Shown in pieces: positions 9,601 to 17,823 of a stretch of 64,000 bases of DNA. Under the pieces are notes generated by a model. The model had not been told where the DNA came from. It did not search any database and saw nothing but the letters and a program-made list of their open reading frames with translations. Source of the stretch: an uncultured Collinsella sp. (lineage in GTDB: Bacteria > Actinomycetota > Coriobacteriia > Coriobacteriales > Coriobacteriaceae); the NCBI GenBank assembly GCA_900541135.1, contig UQIG01000004.1, forward strand, positions 1-64,000. The letters are read 5' to 3'. Position numbers and translations under genes: made by a program. Every line of letters begins with the position of its first letter. Within the stretch, counting starts at the first letter, position 1.

Positions 9601-11991
9601 CACAATCACCTTGGTGAGCGTGTCGTTAAGCAGGAAGCCCTTGGGCGCCGAGACCTCCTTTAGGAAGTAGGTCCCCTTCACGAGCGGCCTGTTACCGTCG
9701 CTCGTATTCGGGAATATGCCCGCACCTTCGAGCGGAACCGGGTTGCCGACCAACCCCGTCGTCAGGGTGTCAAAGGGGGTCTGCTCGCCATTGAGCATGA
9801 CCTTGCCGTTCGCGTCCATTTTCACCTGATCGGCCTTGTACAGGCCGAACTTCGCCCCGTCAACGGGCTTGCCCTCGGTATCGGTCTTCTGCACGAACAG
9901 GCGATTCTGGATGTTCGTGACGAGCGAGCGCGTGGCAAACTGGCGCTGGAAATTCTTCTCGCCGCTGGGGAGGTCATCGCTGAACACGTGGACCGTGTTG
10001 TCCGTATTCGCGTTGGCGATAGAGCTCGCCGTCGTGTGGTAGATGGCCACCGTGTACTCGGCATCCTTGCGGGCATCACCGCTCAGCAGGTAGTAGTACT
10101 TGGAGATGTCACCGGGCAGATTTTGAATCTCTACCTGGTACTGGCCGCTCGTGTTGAGCGTGAAGGCGTGCAGGTCCTTCTTCGCCGCCTCGATAGCGCC
10201 GGCCATGCTCGGCTTCTTGGCGAGGGTGTATCCCGCTCCCGTCGATGGGTCGCCCGACACGGCGTACCAACTGTTCGGATCGTTGATATCTGTGTTTGCG
10301 CTTTTATCGCGCTTGAGCACCACAGCGAACAGTATGCCGGAATCCAGGCTGACGGTCTTGTCGGGCTTCGTCTGGTCATCGTTCGCCTTGTACACGATCG
10401 ACGGCGCGGTGATGGTCTCCTTCGCGCCGGCGAACACACCCGTCTGCCACACGGCGCTGTCCGCGTCCATACCGCCGCGGTTAATGATGACGCCGCCCGC
10501 GGCGTCCTTGTCGTCGCTCGCGGACACATACTCGAGCTGCATGCTGCCATGCGTCGCCGTGAGACTCGAGCGGTAACCGTTAGGCGCCTTTGTTTCCTTC
10601 AGGAGGTAGTACTGGTAACCATGCTCTTTATAAAGGTCATCGAAGTTGATAACGCCGTTGTCCACGTCATTCGTGAGCGTCAGTTGTCCATTCGCGTTCG
10701 TGGTGCCGGAGCCAAGTAGGTTTTCTGGGTTAGTGGTCGTGTCAGCGAACCACTCGTCTGTCTTGTACAGCGCGAACTGAGCACCCTCCACCAGACCGCC
10801 ATCCTGGTCGAACTTGATAATGTCGGACTCGGGAACCGTCACGAGGTTGAACTTGAGCCTCATGTTGGAGTCGGTGGCGCCACGCTCCAAGTAGAAGAAC
10901 TTGAGCGTGTGGTTGGTGCCGTCAGCGAAGGTGTTGTCGTTGAAGCCCGAAATATCCCGCCCCGCATCCTCGAACTTGCTTTTCAGCGTGCCATTTGCGG
11001 AATTGTTAACGCTGATGACGCCCGTTTGGAAGTTAATGGTCAGATCAGCACTGGTGTGGATACCGCCAATGTCGCCCACGAGGACATCGTCAATGAACAC
11101 CCAGACGTCGTCGTCTCCGGCGAACTCAAAGGTCATGGGCTTGTCAGCGTTCGTTTTGCCATCCTTCGGCTGCACGAAGCGCGACGACATGGAGAGACCG
11201 AAATAATGGTTGAGGGGTCCGTTGTTCTGCGACGTAATGCCGTTCGGGACGAGTTTGCCGTCCTCTTCCTTGAATACCTCATCGGCCGCATCGAAGGGGA
11301 AGAACTGGCCTACTGAATGAGGCTCAGCCCCCGCTTGCATAACGCCGGCAGCATTGTAGACATCAAATGCATTCTTATTGGCGTTGTACGCCGCGTAGTT
11401 CCGCGAGCTGTCATACTCGTAGTAGCCACCCTTGGCCTGCAACAGACCCGTCACACCCATATGGGATATCTTGCCCGTCTGGACGGAGGAATCAAACAGG
11501 TAGCCGAGGGATTCTCCCTCCCAGCGGCCGGTGAGTTTCGGGTAACCACCGGCAAGAACATTGTTCACGATGCCGGTGCGGACCCAGGAGCCACCCGTAT
11601 ACCGGTTAAGTTCCTCGCTGGCTCCTTGATCCTTGAACTGGAAGCGGTGGTTCTTGTTGATGCCGCCGTTGCCGGAAACCGACAGATGGTTATCGGGATT
11701 CACCCAGTAATCAAACAGGTTGATTGTTGTCCCCGAAGGCGAAGTCGTCGCGACCGTGTGGTCCGGAATTGCCGCCTCGGCACGAAGCGGCAGGAAGAAA
11801 CTCGCCGTCAGCGCGATGGCGAGGGCCAGAACAATCGCATATGGCGAGACCGAGCGCAGCCCGCGACGACGGCCACAAGACATGACGGACCACCGCTCGC
11901 GCGGCCGGTGTTCACCAGGAAGTTCCCTGCTTAGACACCCCCCGGTAGCAATATTCACGAGTCGAGACGTCATCTCTCTGAGCTCCTGCAT
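3658..11991 (-). CDS. Giant LPXTG surface adhesin: fibro-slime, SpaA-like and Spy0128-type pilin repeats
   Basis: This 2777-residue protein is predicted to be exported and sortase-linked to the cell wall. A long n-region precedes a hydrophobic signal core (about residues 50-74, ending RAEAA). Next comes a fibro-slime domain with FEFAGDDDVWVFIDDVLVG (about 288-307). Two SpaA/Cna-B-like domains follow (FALYKTDEW…LLKETKAP and FGLYKADQ…FLKEVSAP), then a DUF5979-like segment. About 13 repeats of 105-125 residues complete the stalk. Each has a TK near its start, a central E in a [IV]xE context and FxNxY at its end. These are the Lys, Glu and Asn positions of isopeptide-bonded Spy0128/FctA pilin domains. 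A Pro/Thr-rich wall spacer, LPYTG (3754-3768), a hydrophobic helix and RRRNR close the protein. I chose the ATG at 11991 because GGAGG lies 5 nt upstream. The first ATG (12093) and the one at 11883 lack good ribosome sites. Likely roles are adhesion or a pilus-like stalk; the ligand is unknown. Confidence 0.92.
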   Translation of the reverse strand: MQELREMTSRLVNIATGGCLSRELPGEHRPRERWSVMSCGRRRGLRSVSPYAIVLALAIALTASFFLPLRAEAAIPDHTVATTSPSGTTINLFDYWVNPDNHLSVSGNGGINKNHRFQFKDQGASEELNRYTGGSWVRTGIVNNVLAGGYPKLTGRWEGESLGYLFDSSVQTGKISHMGVTGLLQAKGGYYEYDSSRNYAAYNANKNAFDVYNAAGVMQAGAEPHSVGQFFPFDAADEVFKEEDGKLVPNGITSQNNGPLNHYFGLSMSSRFVQPKDGKTNADKPMTFEFAGDDDVWVFIDDVLVGDIGGIHTSADLTINFQTGVISVNNSANGTLKSKFEDAGRDISGFNDNTFADGTNHTLKFFYLERGATDSNMRLKFNLVTVPESDIIKFDQDGGLVEGAQFALYKTDEWFADTTTNPENLLGSGTTNANGQLTLTNDVDNGVINFDDLYKEHGYQYYLLKETKAPNGYRSSLTATHGSMQLEYVSASDDKDAAGGVIINRGGMDADSAVWQTGVFAGAKETITAPSIVYKANDDQTKPDKTVSLDSGILFAVVLKRDKSANTDINDPNSWYAVSGDPSTGAGYTLAKKPSMAGAIEAAKKDLHAFTLNTSGQYQVEIQNLPGDISKYYYLLSGDARKDAEYTVAIYHTTASSIANANTDNTVHVFSDDLPSGEKNFQRQFATRSLVTNIQNRLFVQKTDTEGKPVDGAKFGLYKADQVKMDANGKVMLNGEQTPFDTLTTGLVGNPVPLEGAGIFPNTSDGNRPLVKGTYFLKEVSAPKGFLLNDTLTKVIVDDYGVHADAGTADDGVSTFVGPGALMKSLGQFGAEGDIDNTLTWIKGQRQTSDGMLDGNDNLSWNNDAKGGEDEVHLKYGANGRVYQYGPTEEGKPYRLETETGWIRMGITQDVPGDTNAKGTRANLDDMNLNALFTGATCVRVANEREASLEVTKKVALPDGLTGNKDAEFTFKFTVPEGKTYKAAVFKNAGAGKQAGVVFDLKNGDTHAIKADETIRVYGLGEGDEYAVQELTGADKMPTGYKLTGRKQGTTNLTGAGDSITGEIEKQKPDGTLAEANKLVFTNTYTAEASDKLTPQVTKKVSGTESTDKEFLFTLAATSDMQAKIAAGDLTVSDDLAGDAHAESRATKGAITGKDGQTVDFSGMKFNKAGTYTFTLSEAHDADDDAVVDGVQNAGWTMDASAYTATVTVEDVDAKLTVTGVTVKKDGDAEAKPIKAEVKDGKVNLATFINSYAAKGSVTLAAKKHFTGGELAGGDFSFALYKGDKAEGTPIETVANDKDGNITFQAIGYDTPGDHDYTIKEVAGNDSTVVYDGKTVNVHVRVTDNKNGTLKAVATYGGDKAVPTFTNSKPTTDVTVEATKILTGKDLTADAFTFGLYDQAGNEVAKGTNDRGGKVELAVKNLNLGEYDYTLKEEKADQTVDGVAYDAKEVKVHVKVEQNQDDNNKAKATVTYDGKNDIPTFTNKYQPAETSVALTATKAYVKSDNTQATLKGGEFTFDLYEGDLTAEQLKGKQPIQTAKNGEDGTVTFLAINYTKAGEYKYTIAEQKGNLSHVAYDDTVHHAVVTVVDNAGQLEASVTYDDGETVAPTFKNTYTAKGSAELTATKVVAVAPGFTHDTKLKGGEYTFDLKDAAGNVLDTATNKADGTVKFTRDFELSDLDGAASKDFTYTIAEKPGTEPGMLYDTHALIYKVTVADDGTGTLRATPQVTSGDNSQTFMNTYHPKETSVTLKAKKRFTGGELAGGDFTFQLLDKDGNVIQAVQNDKDGKVAFQAISYDTPGDHDYAIREVAGNDSTVVYDAKDVKVHVKVTDEKGELRATVTYDGEEAVSTFTNSKPTTDVTVEATKTLKGKDLTAGAFTFGLYDQAGNEVSKGTNDQDGKVKLTVKNLNLGEYDYTFKEEKAGQAVDGVVYDAKEVKVHVKVEQNQDDNNKTKVIVTYDGDATAPTFNNTYDAKGSVTLTATKTIKVADGFDHATKPADGEYTFELKDAAGNVLGTAKNDADGKVSFTREFQLSDLGGAVSKDFTYTIVEQPGAEAGMVYDNHPLTYKVTVTDGGAGALNAKAVVTNTSGSETFTNTYQPAATGLALGAQKRYVKKDDNTPIVLKGGEFTFDVYEGNLTAEQLAGAKPVRTATNGADGSVNFGAFSYAKPGTHEYTIVERKGDLSYVAYDDTLHQAVVTVTDNAGTLQASVVYDGTDAAKPTFTNAYKARATDSGAIALTKSVDVHDGSYQLKAGDFAFELVGSDGSVIQTQKNDADGKVAFDKLTFDHAGTFTYTVREVQPTDDAPGVPGVTYTGKTYTLTYVVKDNNDGKLVVESSTVKPSEGTENGVSPGTMTFANSYQPGQTSYQISGTKVLKNADPATTRTPADGEFTFALIDVTTGQEIDRTTNVGNAFTFKAISYTATGSHAYQVKEVAGHDGTITYSDAVLDVTVNVTDDGGSGQLAATASKAAADLTFTNTYTPTATTATITGTKALTGRDLAEGEFSFDLKDADGNVVQTVQNGVDGTFGFAPLQLDKVGTYVYTVSEQAGATANGVTYDTTVFTATVTVTENAETHELEAQVAYSTGGKAVDAVAFSNSYAPAATEVKLGASKVLSGEDLKEGQFSFQLKDTDGKVLQTAKNAADGTVGFEAISYDKPGTYAYSISEVDDGQKNVTYDAAEHRVTVTVTDDGAGHLVATVTYDGAVAPVFKNTYTPPTTPPTEPPTNPPSKSPVPKEEKPGLPYTGDTSLSPMALGGIAGGAVVLIAAGVILRRRNR
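5340..6775 (-). repeat. Second repeat tetrad of the adhesin (units 6-9)
   Basis: These four pilin-type units encode, in protein order, types A (RFTGGELAGGDF), B (TLKGKDLTAGAF), D (TIKVADGFDHATK) and C (RYVKKDDNTPIVLKGGEF). They are near copies of units 2-5 at about 7170-8230, but the last two types are exchanged. At the DNA level 6144-6388 and 7600-7845 differ at only a small fraction of positions, which indicates a recent duplication. Confidence 0.8.
6785..8230 (-). repeat. First repeat tetrad of the adhesin (units 2-5)
   Basis: In protein order the units are types A (HFTGGELAGGDF), B (ILTGKDLTADAF), C (AYVKSDNTQATLKGGEF) and D (VVAVAPGFTHDTK). They are paralogous at both DNA and protein level to the tetrad at 5340-6775. 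Such long near-identical tracts are likely sites of recombination and of assembly error. Confidence 0.8.
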
Positions 11992-12157
11992 AATTTCCTC
12001 CCCAGTCACACGGCGACCTGCCCGGGCGTTCCCCGGGGGCCGAGGCGGTCTGGCACATGCCCGCGGTCGTTCAAGGAATACCAACCCCAGCATATGTCTC
12101 TTAAGATATCTTAGCCTTTTTCTATTACAGTTTTTGTCTCATTACCGATGAAATCGG

Positions 12158-12177
12158 CTCAGTCCCTTTGTCACATT
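12158..12177. repeat. Half copy of the 33-bp REP
   Basis: Contains the right arm (AGTCCCTTTGTCACATT) of the palindrome found complete at six other places. It abuts the stop codon of the M20 peptidase gene. Confidence 0.75.
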
Positions 12178-13605
12178 CTAGAGCGTGCGGAGCAGGGCGA
12201 TGAGGAAGCGGGTGCCTTGGAGGTAGGCGCGACGGGTGATGCGCTCGTTGGTGCCGTGGACGCCGCGGTCGCATTCGTCATCGTCGACCACAAAGGCGGA
12301 GAAGCGGATGCACTCGCGGCAAATGCGCTGGTAGTTGGCGGCATCGGTTGCGCCAATCACGGTCGAGGGCACGATGCTGATCGGCTCTTGGCCCACCGCA
12401 GACGATCCGTTTTCCTCCGTCCCCTTGGGATCACGGAAATAGCGGGCGGCGATGGCGCGAACGGCCTCGAGCCCCGGACCGCCCACGCGCGGGGACGGCG
12501 AGGGCTCGGAGCTGCCGGGGCCCAGCTCGACCTCGACTCGGCCAGCGAGCCCAGCGGTGGCAACGGCCTCGCGGCAGCAGGCCACGACATCGGCCACGCT
12601 CGTGCCCTCGAGCATGCGGAAGTTGATATTGGCCCACATATCCTGCGGCATTACGTTGGCACCGGTACTGCCGCCTTCGATTTGCGTGGGCGCGCAGGTG
12701 GTGGTTACAAGCGGGTACAGCTTTTTGCTGGCGAGACAGTCGCGCACGATGGCATCCTTGCTGGTAGCAATCTCGTCTGCGGTATAAAGCCCCAGCTCGA
12801 CGAGCTGCGCGGCAAGCAGATCGGTCACACGCGCCGGCCACTCGATATCGCAAATCGCGGCAATAGCGCGGCTGAGCACTTCGAGCGACGTGCCACCGTA
12901 AGGGTTGGAAGAGTGCCCGCCTTCGCTCTTCGTCTTGAGCACGATATCGGTATAGCCCTTCTCGGCAAGATCGGCATGCATGAGCCAACCCTCACCCGCG
13001 CTGTACTCGGCAGCCGCAACGATACGATAGTCGCCCTCGTCGATCAGGTACTCAAGCTCAACGCCACGCTCCTCGAGCGCGCGACCAATGGCGCCCGCGC
13101 CGTACTGCGTGGTCTCCTCATCCTGGCCAAAGGCCAGCAGCAGGGTTCGTTCGTGTTGCCAGCCGTGCGCCAGCGCATACTCAACGGCCTCCAGGATGCC
13201 CGCAACCTGGTCTTTCATATCGATGGCACCGCGACCCCAAATATAGGTGTCGTCCACGTGCCCGCTAAAGGGAGCGTGCGTCCAGTCCTCCTCGGTGCCC
13301 GGCACCACGGGGACCACGTCCATGTGGCCCATGAGCATGACAGGCTTGAGTGCAGGATCGGAGCCGGGAAGCGTCACCAGCAGCGAATGATCGATGAGCT
13401 CAACCTCGCCCGCCGCGAACACGCGCGGCCAAGCCTGCTGCATATAAGCGCGCAGATCGGCAAACGGCTGCCAGTCCACCGCCTCGGCATCCATGCTCGA
13501 AATCGTCGGAAACGACAGGACGCGGCCCAAGCGCTCGCACGCGCCAGCCTCATCCAAATCGGCAAAATCACCCTCATGCGCAAAAAAGCGCCAAACCTCG
13601 GCCAT
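12178..13605 (-). CDS. M20 family metallopeptidase
   Basis: This is a zinc-dependent peptidase or deacylase of the M20 family, closest in layout to carboxypeptidase-S-type members (475 residues). Metal and catalytic motifs are visible: GHMDVVP (metal His and catalytic Asp), GRGAIDMKD (bridging Asp), GQDEE (catalytic and metal Glu), and HSSNP with GATDAANY in the C-terminal part. The first ATG is at 13659, but the ATG at 13605 has AAAGGA at the right distance and starts MAEVWRFFAHEGDF, so I use it. The gene lies 72 nt behind the ATPase gene of an amino-acid importer on the same strand. Peptide or N-acyl amino acid hydrolysis after uptake is therefore plausible, but the substrate cannot be read from sequence. 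Confidence 0.9.
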   Translation of the reverse strand: MAEVWRFFAHEGDFADLDEAGACERLGRVLSFPTISSMDAEAVDWQPFADLRAYMQQAWPRVFAAGEVELIDHSLLVTLPGSDPALKPVMLMGHMDVVPVVPGTEEDWTHAPFSGHVDDTYIWGRGAIDMKDQVAGILEAVEYALAHGWQHERTLLLAFGQDEETTQYGAGAIGRALEERGVELEYLIDEGDYRIVAAAEYSAGEGWLMHADLAEKGYTDIVLKTKSEGGHSSNPYGGTSLEVLSRAIAAICDIEWPARVTDLLAAQLVELGLYTADEIATSKDAIVRDCLASKKLYPLVTTTCAPTQIEGGSTGANVMPQDMWANINFRMLEGTSVADVVACCREAVATAGLAGRVEVELGPGSSEPSPSPRVGGPGLEAVRAIAARYFRDPKGTEENGSSAVGQEPISIVPSTVIGATDAANYQRICRECIRFSAFVVDDDECDRGVHGTNERITRRAYLQGTRFLIALLRTL

Positions 13606-13677
13606 GACATCCTTTCGATTGTGACGACGAGGGCCGCCCCACCGGAGCGGCCCTGCCACATAAGCGTTTGCGGTCGG

Positions 13678-14463
13678 TTATTTGTCCTCGAGATAGCGCG
13701 AGAGGAACTCGCGGGTGCGCTGGTGTTTGGGGTTGCCGAAGAGTTCGGCCGGCGCGGCGTCCTCGAGCACCACGCCCTTGTCCATAAAGACCACGCGGTC
13801 GGACACCGTGCGGGCAAAAGCCATCTCGTGCGTGACGACGACCATGGTCATGCCGTCGGCGGCGAGCTTGCGCATGACCTCGAGCACCTCGCCCACGATC
13901 TCGGGGTCGAGCGCAGAGGTCGGCTCGTCGAACAGCATGATTTGCGGGTTCATGCACAAGGCGCGGGCGATGGCCACGCGCTGCTTTTGGCCGCCGGACA
14001 GGCGACCCACGGCGGCGTGTGCGAACTTTTCGAGTCCCACGCTTGCCAGATGCTCTAGCGCGACCTTTTCGGCCTCGGCCTTGCTCATCTTTTTGAGCGT
14101 GACGGGCGCGAGGGTGCAGTTGTCGAGCACATCCATGTTGTTGAACAGGTTAAAGCCCTGGAACACCATGCCGATGTCCTCGCGGAGTTTATTGATGTTG
14201 CAACGCTCGGCCGTGAGGTCCTGGCCGTGGAACCAAATGTGGCCCGCGTCCGGGGTCTCGAGCAGGTTGAGACAGCGCAAGAAGGTCGACTTGCCCGAGC
14301 CCGAGGCGCCGATGATGGTGACGACCTCGCCGGGATTGACAGCGAGGTCGATGCCCTTGAGTACCTCGAGCGAGCCGAAGCTCTTGCGCAGGCCCTCGAC
14401 GCGGATGAGCGGCTCTTGGTTTTGTGCGGCGGCCGCAGCGCCGGTAGTGGCGGTATCTGCCAT
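13678..14463 (-). CDS. Polar amino acid ABC transporter, ATP-binding protein (GlnQ/HisP type)
   Basis: This is the ATPase subunit of an importer, 261 residues. Walker A is GASGSGKST, the signature is [13 protein letters not shown], and Walker B plus D-loop is [12 protein letters not shown] with the catalytic Glu present. A switch His follows in VVTHEMAFA. The ATG at 14463 is preceded by GAGGAG; the open frame extends upstream without a ribosome site. The gene follows its permease gene by 22 nt in the order binding protein, permease, ATPase. The family commonly serves glutamine, arginine, histidine or cystine. Confidence 0.94.
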   Translation of the reverse strand: MADTATTGAAAAAQNQEPLIRVEGLRKSFGSLEVLKGIDLAVNPGEVVTIIGASGSGKSTFLRCLNLLETPDAGHIWFHGQDLTAERCNINKLREDIGMVFQGFNLFNNMDVLDNCTLAPVTLKKMSKAEAEKVALEHLASVGLEKFAHAAVGRLSGGQKQRVAIARALCMNPQIMLFDEPTSALDPEIVGEVLEVMRKLAADGMTMVVVTHEMAFARTVSDRVVFMDKGVVLEDAAPAELFGNPKHQRTREFLSRYLEDK

Positions 14464-14485
14464 GATGATTCTCCTCGTCTTGAGC

Positions 14486-15634
14486 CTAGTTGGAGCTGGG
14501 CAGCGTTGCCGGGGCCTCGGCGCCGAGCTTCTTGCCAAAGGCCTCGAGCAGGCGGCTCGCCACGAGCGTCAGGATCAGGTAGACCACGAGTGCCACGCAG
14601 TAGACCTCCATCTGACGGTAGTACACGCCGGCGACGGTTGTGGTGGCGTACATAAGGTCGAACACGCCGATGACCGAAAGCACCGACGAATCCTTGATAT
14701 TGATGATGAGCTCGTTGGTGAGCGCGGGGATCGCGTTTTTAATGCCCTGGGGGAACACGACCTTGCGCATGGCCTGCCACTGCGACAGACCCAGCGAGCG
14801 CGCTGCCTCGGCCTGGCCGGGATCGATGGACTCGATGCCGCCGCGCAGGACCTCCATCATGTAAGCGGTGGAGTTGAGCGAGATGGTGACGAGACCGGCG
14901 GTAAAGGTGCTCCAAATCTGGTTGGCCTGGGCGGTCTCGAAGCCCATGCCACGCAGAACGGTAAAGCCCGCATAATAGATGAGCAGGCCCTGGACCATCA
15001 TGGGCGTGCCGCGCACGACGGTGGAGTAGACGGTCGCAAAGCCGCGGCCGATGCTCTTAAAGAAGCGCGTGAGGTCATTGTCCACGCGGTCGAACGTCTG
15101 GATGCGCAGGAACACAAAGACCAGCGCCAGGAAAAAGGCGATGATCGTGCCGAAGGTGGCAAGCGCGATGGTGATCTCGATGCCGCGGACAAAGAAGTCG
15201 CCGCTCTTATAGGTCATGTAGACCAGGCTCGACAAAAAGTCGCTGGGGTTGGAGTCCGAGACGATGCTCACCTGCACCAGGTCGATAAACGACATGACGC
15301 AGCGGTCGATAAAGAAGATCGCCGCGATGGCGACCACGACGTAGCTGCCTAAGCGTGCTCCACGACGGAAACGCTCAGATGCGAACGGCGACTTTTCGCG
15401 ATAGTCGCTCCAGTGCATAAGCTTGGTGACCAGCGCCGCCGCCGACACGACGAGCCACGCCCACAGGATCGCCCAAAGGCAATCTTGGAAGATACCGGTG
15501 GGGGCCAAGAAACTCAGCGGCGTGGGGTTGCGTTGGCTAAACGCCAGGCCGAGCGCCGCGATAACGCTCGTGCCCAGGTATACATAACGGTGGTCGGCCT
15601 TGATAAAGGAGGCCAGGCGATTGATGGTTTTCAT
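14486..15634 (-). CDS. Polar amino acid ABC transporter, permease
   Basis: This 382-residue integral membrane protein has a HisM/GlnP-type permease domain in its C-terminal part. The domain includes [13 protein letters not shown], and the EAA loop ([21 protein letters not shown]) contacts the ATPase. The N-terminal 150 residues are an extra hydrophobic region that makes it longer than the usual 220-residue permease. The start at 15634 has GGGAGG just upstream. Nine nt separate it from the binding-protein gene. Confidence 0.92.
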   Translation of the reverse strand: MKTINRLASFIKADHRYVYLGTSVIAALGLAFSQRNPTPLSFLAPTGIFQDCLWAILWAWLVVSAAALVTKLMHWSDYREKSPFASERFRRGARLGSYVVVAIAAIFFIDRCVMSFIDLVQVSIVSDSNPSDFLSSLVYMTYKSGDFFVRGIEITIALATFGTIIAFFLALVFVFLRIQTFDRVDNDLTRFFKSIGRGFATVYSTVVRGTPMMVQGLLIYYAGFTVLRGMGFETAQANQIWSTFTAGLVTISLNSTAYMMEVLRGGIESIDPGQAEAARSLGLSQWQAMRKVVFPQGIKNAIPALTNELIINIKDSSVLSVIGVFDLMYATTTVAGVYYRQMEVYCVALVVYLILTLVASRLLEAFGKKLGAEAPATLPSSN

Positions 15635-15643
15635 GCTGCCTCC

Positions 15644-16570
15644 CTATGCCGGCTGACGGTCGAGGCACGCGTCCCACATTTGGTCGCGCTCCTCCTGGCT
15701 GACGCCCTTGAGCGTCTTGTCGATGAGCTTAAGCAGCTTGTCCGAGCCCTTGCGGCAGCCGACGTTTGCCGTGACCTCCTGCTTGAAGCCCTCGCCCTCG
15801 GCAAATTGAATCGGCACGATACCCGGGTTTTGGGCCATATAGCCCTTCTCGTTCTCGGTGTTGTAGGTCACGGCGTCGCACGTGCCCTGCAGCAGGTTCG
15901 AAAACACCGTGGGCACCGAATCGACCGGGTTCTTGTGGACGACGCCCGGAATCTCGTCGATGACGGTATCGAGCATGGTGTCCTTTTGGCCGAGCACCGT
16001 GGCACCGCTAAAGTCGCTGAGCTTGGTGGCGTTTTGGTAGGGCGAGCCCTCTTTTACGAACAGGCCAAAGTAGCCGATAAAGTACGGCTCGGAAAAGCCG
16101 ACGGACTCCTCGCGCTCGGGCGTGGCGCTCATGCCGGCGATGATGAGGTCGATCTGGCCGTTGTTGAGCGAATCGATAAGGCCCGAGAAGCTCTGCTTGA
16201 CGGCAACAGGCTCGCCGCCGAGGGCCTTGCAGACGATCTTGGCGATCTGCACGTCGTAGCCATCGGCATAGGCGCCCTGCACGTTATCGATGGGGATGGT
16301 GAACTCGCTGGCCTCGGAGACCTGCCAGTTGTACGGGGCGTAGGCCGCCTCCATGCCAATGCGGATCTTGTCCTTGCCGATCACGGAATCGGACAGGTCA
16401 TCGCGGCCGCCGCCCGTCGTGGGCTGGACAACTTCCAGCGTGGATGGGCGCTGGCAGCCGGCAAGCGCGCCGGCGACGACGGTAGCGCTCGCAGCGAGAG
16501 CGCTACCCAAAAAGATGCGACGGCTGCATACCGGCTGTGGATGCGTATCGCGTTGATGGGGAGAATGCAT
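15644..16570 (-). CDS. Amino acid ABC transporter substrate-binding lipoprotein
   Basis: A bacterial extracellular solute-binding protein of family 3, 308 residues. The signal combines an SRRIFLG motif, suggestive of Tat export, with the lipobox LAGC, so the mature protein should be a lipoprotein tethered by Cys. Typical family segments include RIGMEAAYAPYNW, DLIIAGMSATPERE and GYMAQNPGI. It is the first gene of an operon with the permease, ATPase and perhaps the M20 peptidase. AGGGAAGG precedes the ATG. The amino acid bound cannot be deduced. Confidence 0.92.
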   Translation of the reverse strand: MHSPHQRDTHPQPVCSRRIFLGSALAASATVVAGALAGCQRPSTLEVVQPTTGGGRDDLSDSVIGKDKIRIGMEAAYAPYNWQVSEASEFTIPIDNVQGAYADGYDVQIAKIVCKALGGEPVAVKQSFSGLIDSLNNGQIDLIIAGMSATPEREESVGFSEPYFIGYFGLFVKEGSPYQNATKLSDFSGATVLGQKDTMLDTVIDEIPGVVHKNPVDSVPTVFSNLLQGTCDAVTYNTENEKGYMAQNPGIVPIQFAEGEGFKQEVTANVGCRKGSDKLLKLIDKTLKGVSQEERDQMWDACLDRQPA

Positions 16571-16683
16571 AATCTGCCTTCCCTGTTGAATCGTATGCTA
16601 ACGACTTAACAGGATATACGCCAGCGACCAGCAGCGCAGCACAAGCTCGAAAAATTAATAGACACACGGTAGCCATTGGGAAC

Positions 16684-16818
16684 GTCGATGTTTTGGCAAT
16701 GCCAGCGAGCGCCGCCCAAAGCGAACAAGTTGGCATGAAAAAGGCAAGGCATAGACCTTCTGGTCATGCCTTGCCTTTTGAATGACAAATTGTCGCTTTG
16801 GGTGGCGCGCGGCGTCGA
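16684..16818. repeat. Structured intergenic repeat, copy 2, with bidirectional terminator
   Basis: Near-identical to 1673-1809. Where copy 1 has the outer pair CCAGAGCGA / TCGCTCTGG, this copy has CCAAAGCGA / TCGCTTTGG, a compensated change. The central terminator hairpin is retained. A short hairpin (GCCGTTC / GAACGGC, about 16827-16844) lies between it and the stop codon of the epimerase gene, as in copy 1. Confidence 0.8.
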
Positions 16819-16850
16819 CCGGCCCGCCGTTCGTCAGAACGGCGGAACCT

Positions 16851-17744
16851 CTAGAGCAGGGTGACGCTAAAGCTGCGGATATCCGTCTCACCCGGCGCCA
16901 GCGTGATGGTGTTGACCTTGTGCTCAAAAACGTCGTCCTCGGTGTCCATGGTGGTGTGACCGGTCCAGGGCTCGAGCGCCACAAACGGAGCGTCGTTGGC
17001 GGCAGACCACACGCCGATGTACTTAAAGCCCTCAAAGTCGATCTTGACGCCGTGGCCCGACTTGCGGCCGCGCAGCGTGAGCGTGGAGCCCGGAGTATCG
17101 GTGAACATGATGGCATCGTTATCGAAGCTGCGATGCGTGATGGGCAGAACGTCCGAGTTATCGGGAGCCTTGTAGCTGCCCTCGAACGTCATAAGACCGT
17201 CGGGCGTGATGATGGGGGCCTCGTTCGTCCAAGCCTCGGTAAACGCCAGCTCGTAATCCTCGAACGCCTCGTCCTCGGCACCGGGGGCGGGCACGTTAAA
17301 TGCGGGGTGGCCGCCCACCGAGAACGGCAGGTCCACGTCGCCGGTGTTGGTGATGGCAAAGGTCTGCGTGAGGGTGGCGTCGCCGGTCAGGGCATAGGTC
17401 ATGTTGAGCTTAAAGTGGAACGGGAACGCTTTGAGCGACTCGGGCGTGTCGGTGATCTCGTAGGTGACAGACGAGCCGTCCTCCGACACCTCGACGATCT
17501 TGTGCTCCACGATACGCGCGATGCCGTGGCGCGCCATCTCGCAGGTGCCGGCCGCAGACGTCGCCGTGTTGTTGCGCAGCGATCCCACAATGGGGAACAG
17601 GATAGGCGCGTGCTTGCCCCAAAAGGCCGGGTCGCCCTGCCACAGATACTCGTTGCCGTTGAGGGCAAGGCTCGTGAGCTGGGCGCCCATGGAATCGATG
17701 GCCGCGGTGAGGCCGCCGCGCTTGATGGTAGTGACGGTGGACAT
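16851..17744 (-). CDS. Aldose 1-epimerase family protein (LacX-like)
   Basis: A galactose-mutarotase-like protein, 297 residues, expected to interconvert or bind hexose anomers in the cytoplasm. Visible family features are the N-terminal GGLTAAIDSMGAQL, GKHAPILFPIVGSL, the conserved GGHPAFNVP and the C-terminal LEPWTGHTT. The ATG at 17744 is preceded by GGAGGAAGTAGT. LacX-type members often act on sugars other than galactose, and no sugar pathway genes adjoin, so the substrate is open. The gene stands alone between terminators. Confidence 0.88.
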   Translation of the reverse strand: MSTVTTIKRGGLTAAIDSMGAQLTSLALNGNEYLWQGDPAFWGKHAPILFPIVGSLRNNTATSAAGTCEMARHGIARIVEHKIVEVSEDGSSVTYEITDTPESLKAFPFHFKLNMTYALTGDATLTQTFAITNTGDVDLPFSVGGHPAFNVPAPGAEDEAFEDYELAFTEAWTNEAPIITPDGLMTFEGSYKAPDNSDVLPITHRSFDNDAIMFTDTPGSTLTLRGRKSGHGVKIDFEGFKYIGVWSAANDAPFVALEPWTGHTTMDTEDDVFEHKVNTITLAPGETDIRSFSVTLL

Positions 17745-17823
17745 ACTACTTCCTCCAATGGTAAACAACGGTGTCGAGGGCTATTGTCCCACTCTTGGCG
17801 GCGGGGTTGAGCGGCGGGCGCAG

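Noticed and set aside
3907..9663. Long plus-strand open frames (444, 895 and 562 codons) opposite the adhesin
   Set aside because: They mirror the adhesin repeats on the other strand, lack ribosome sites and domains, and follow from high GC with repeated codons.
12148..15352. Plus-strand frames of 636 and 545 codons over the importer operon
   Set aside because: They are antisense shadows of genes with clear catalytic motifs and ribosome sites on the minus strand.
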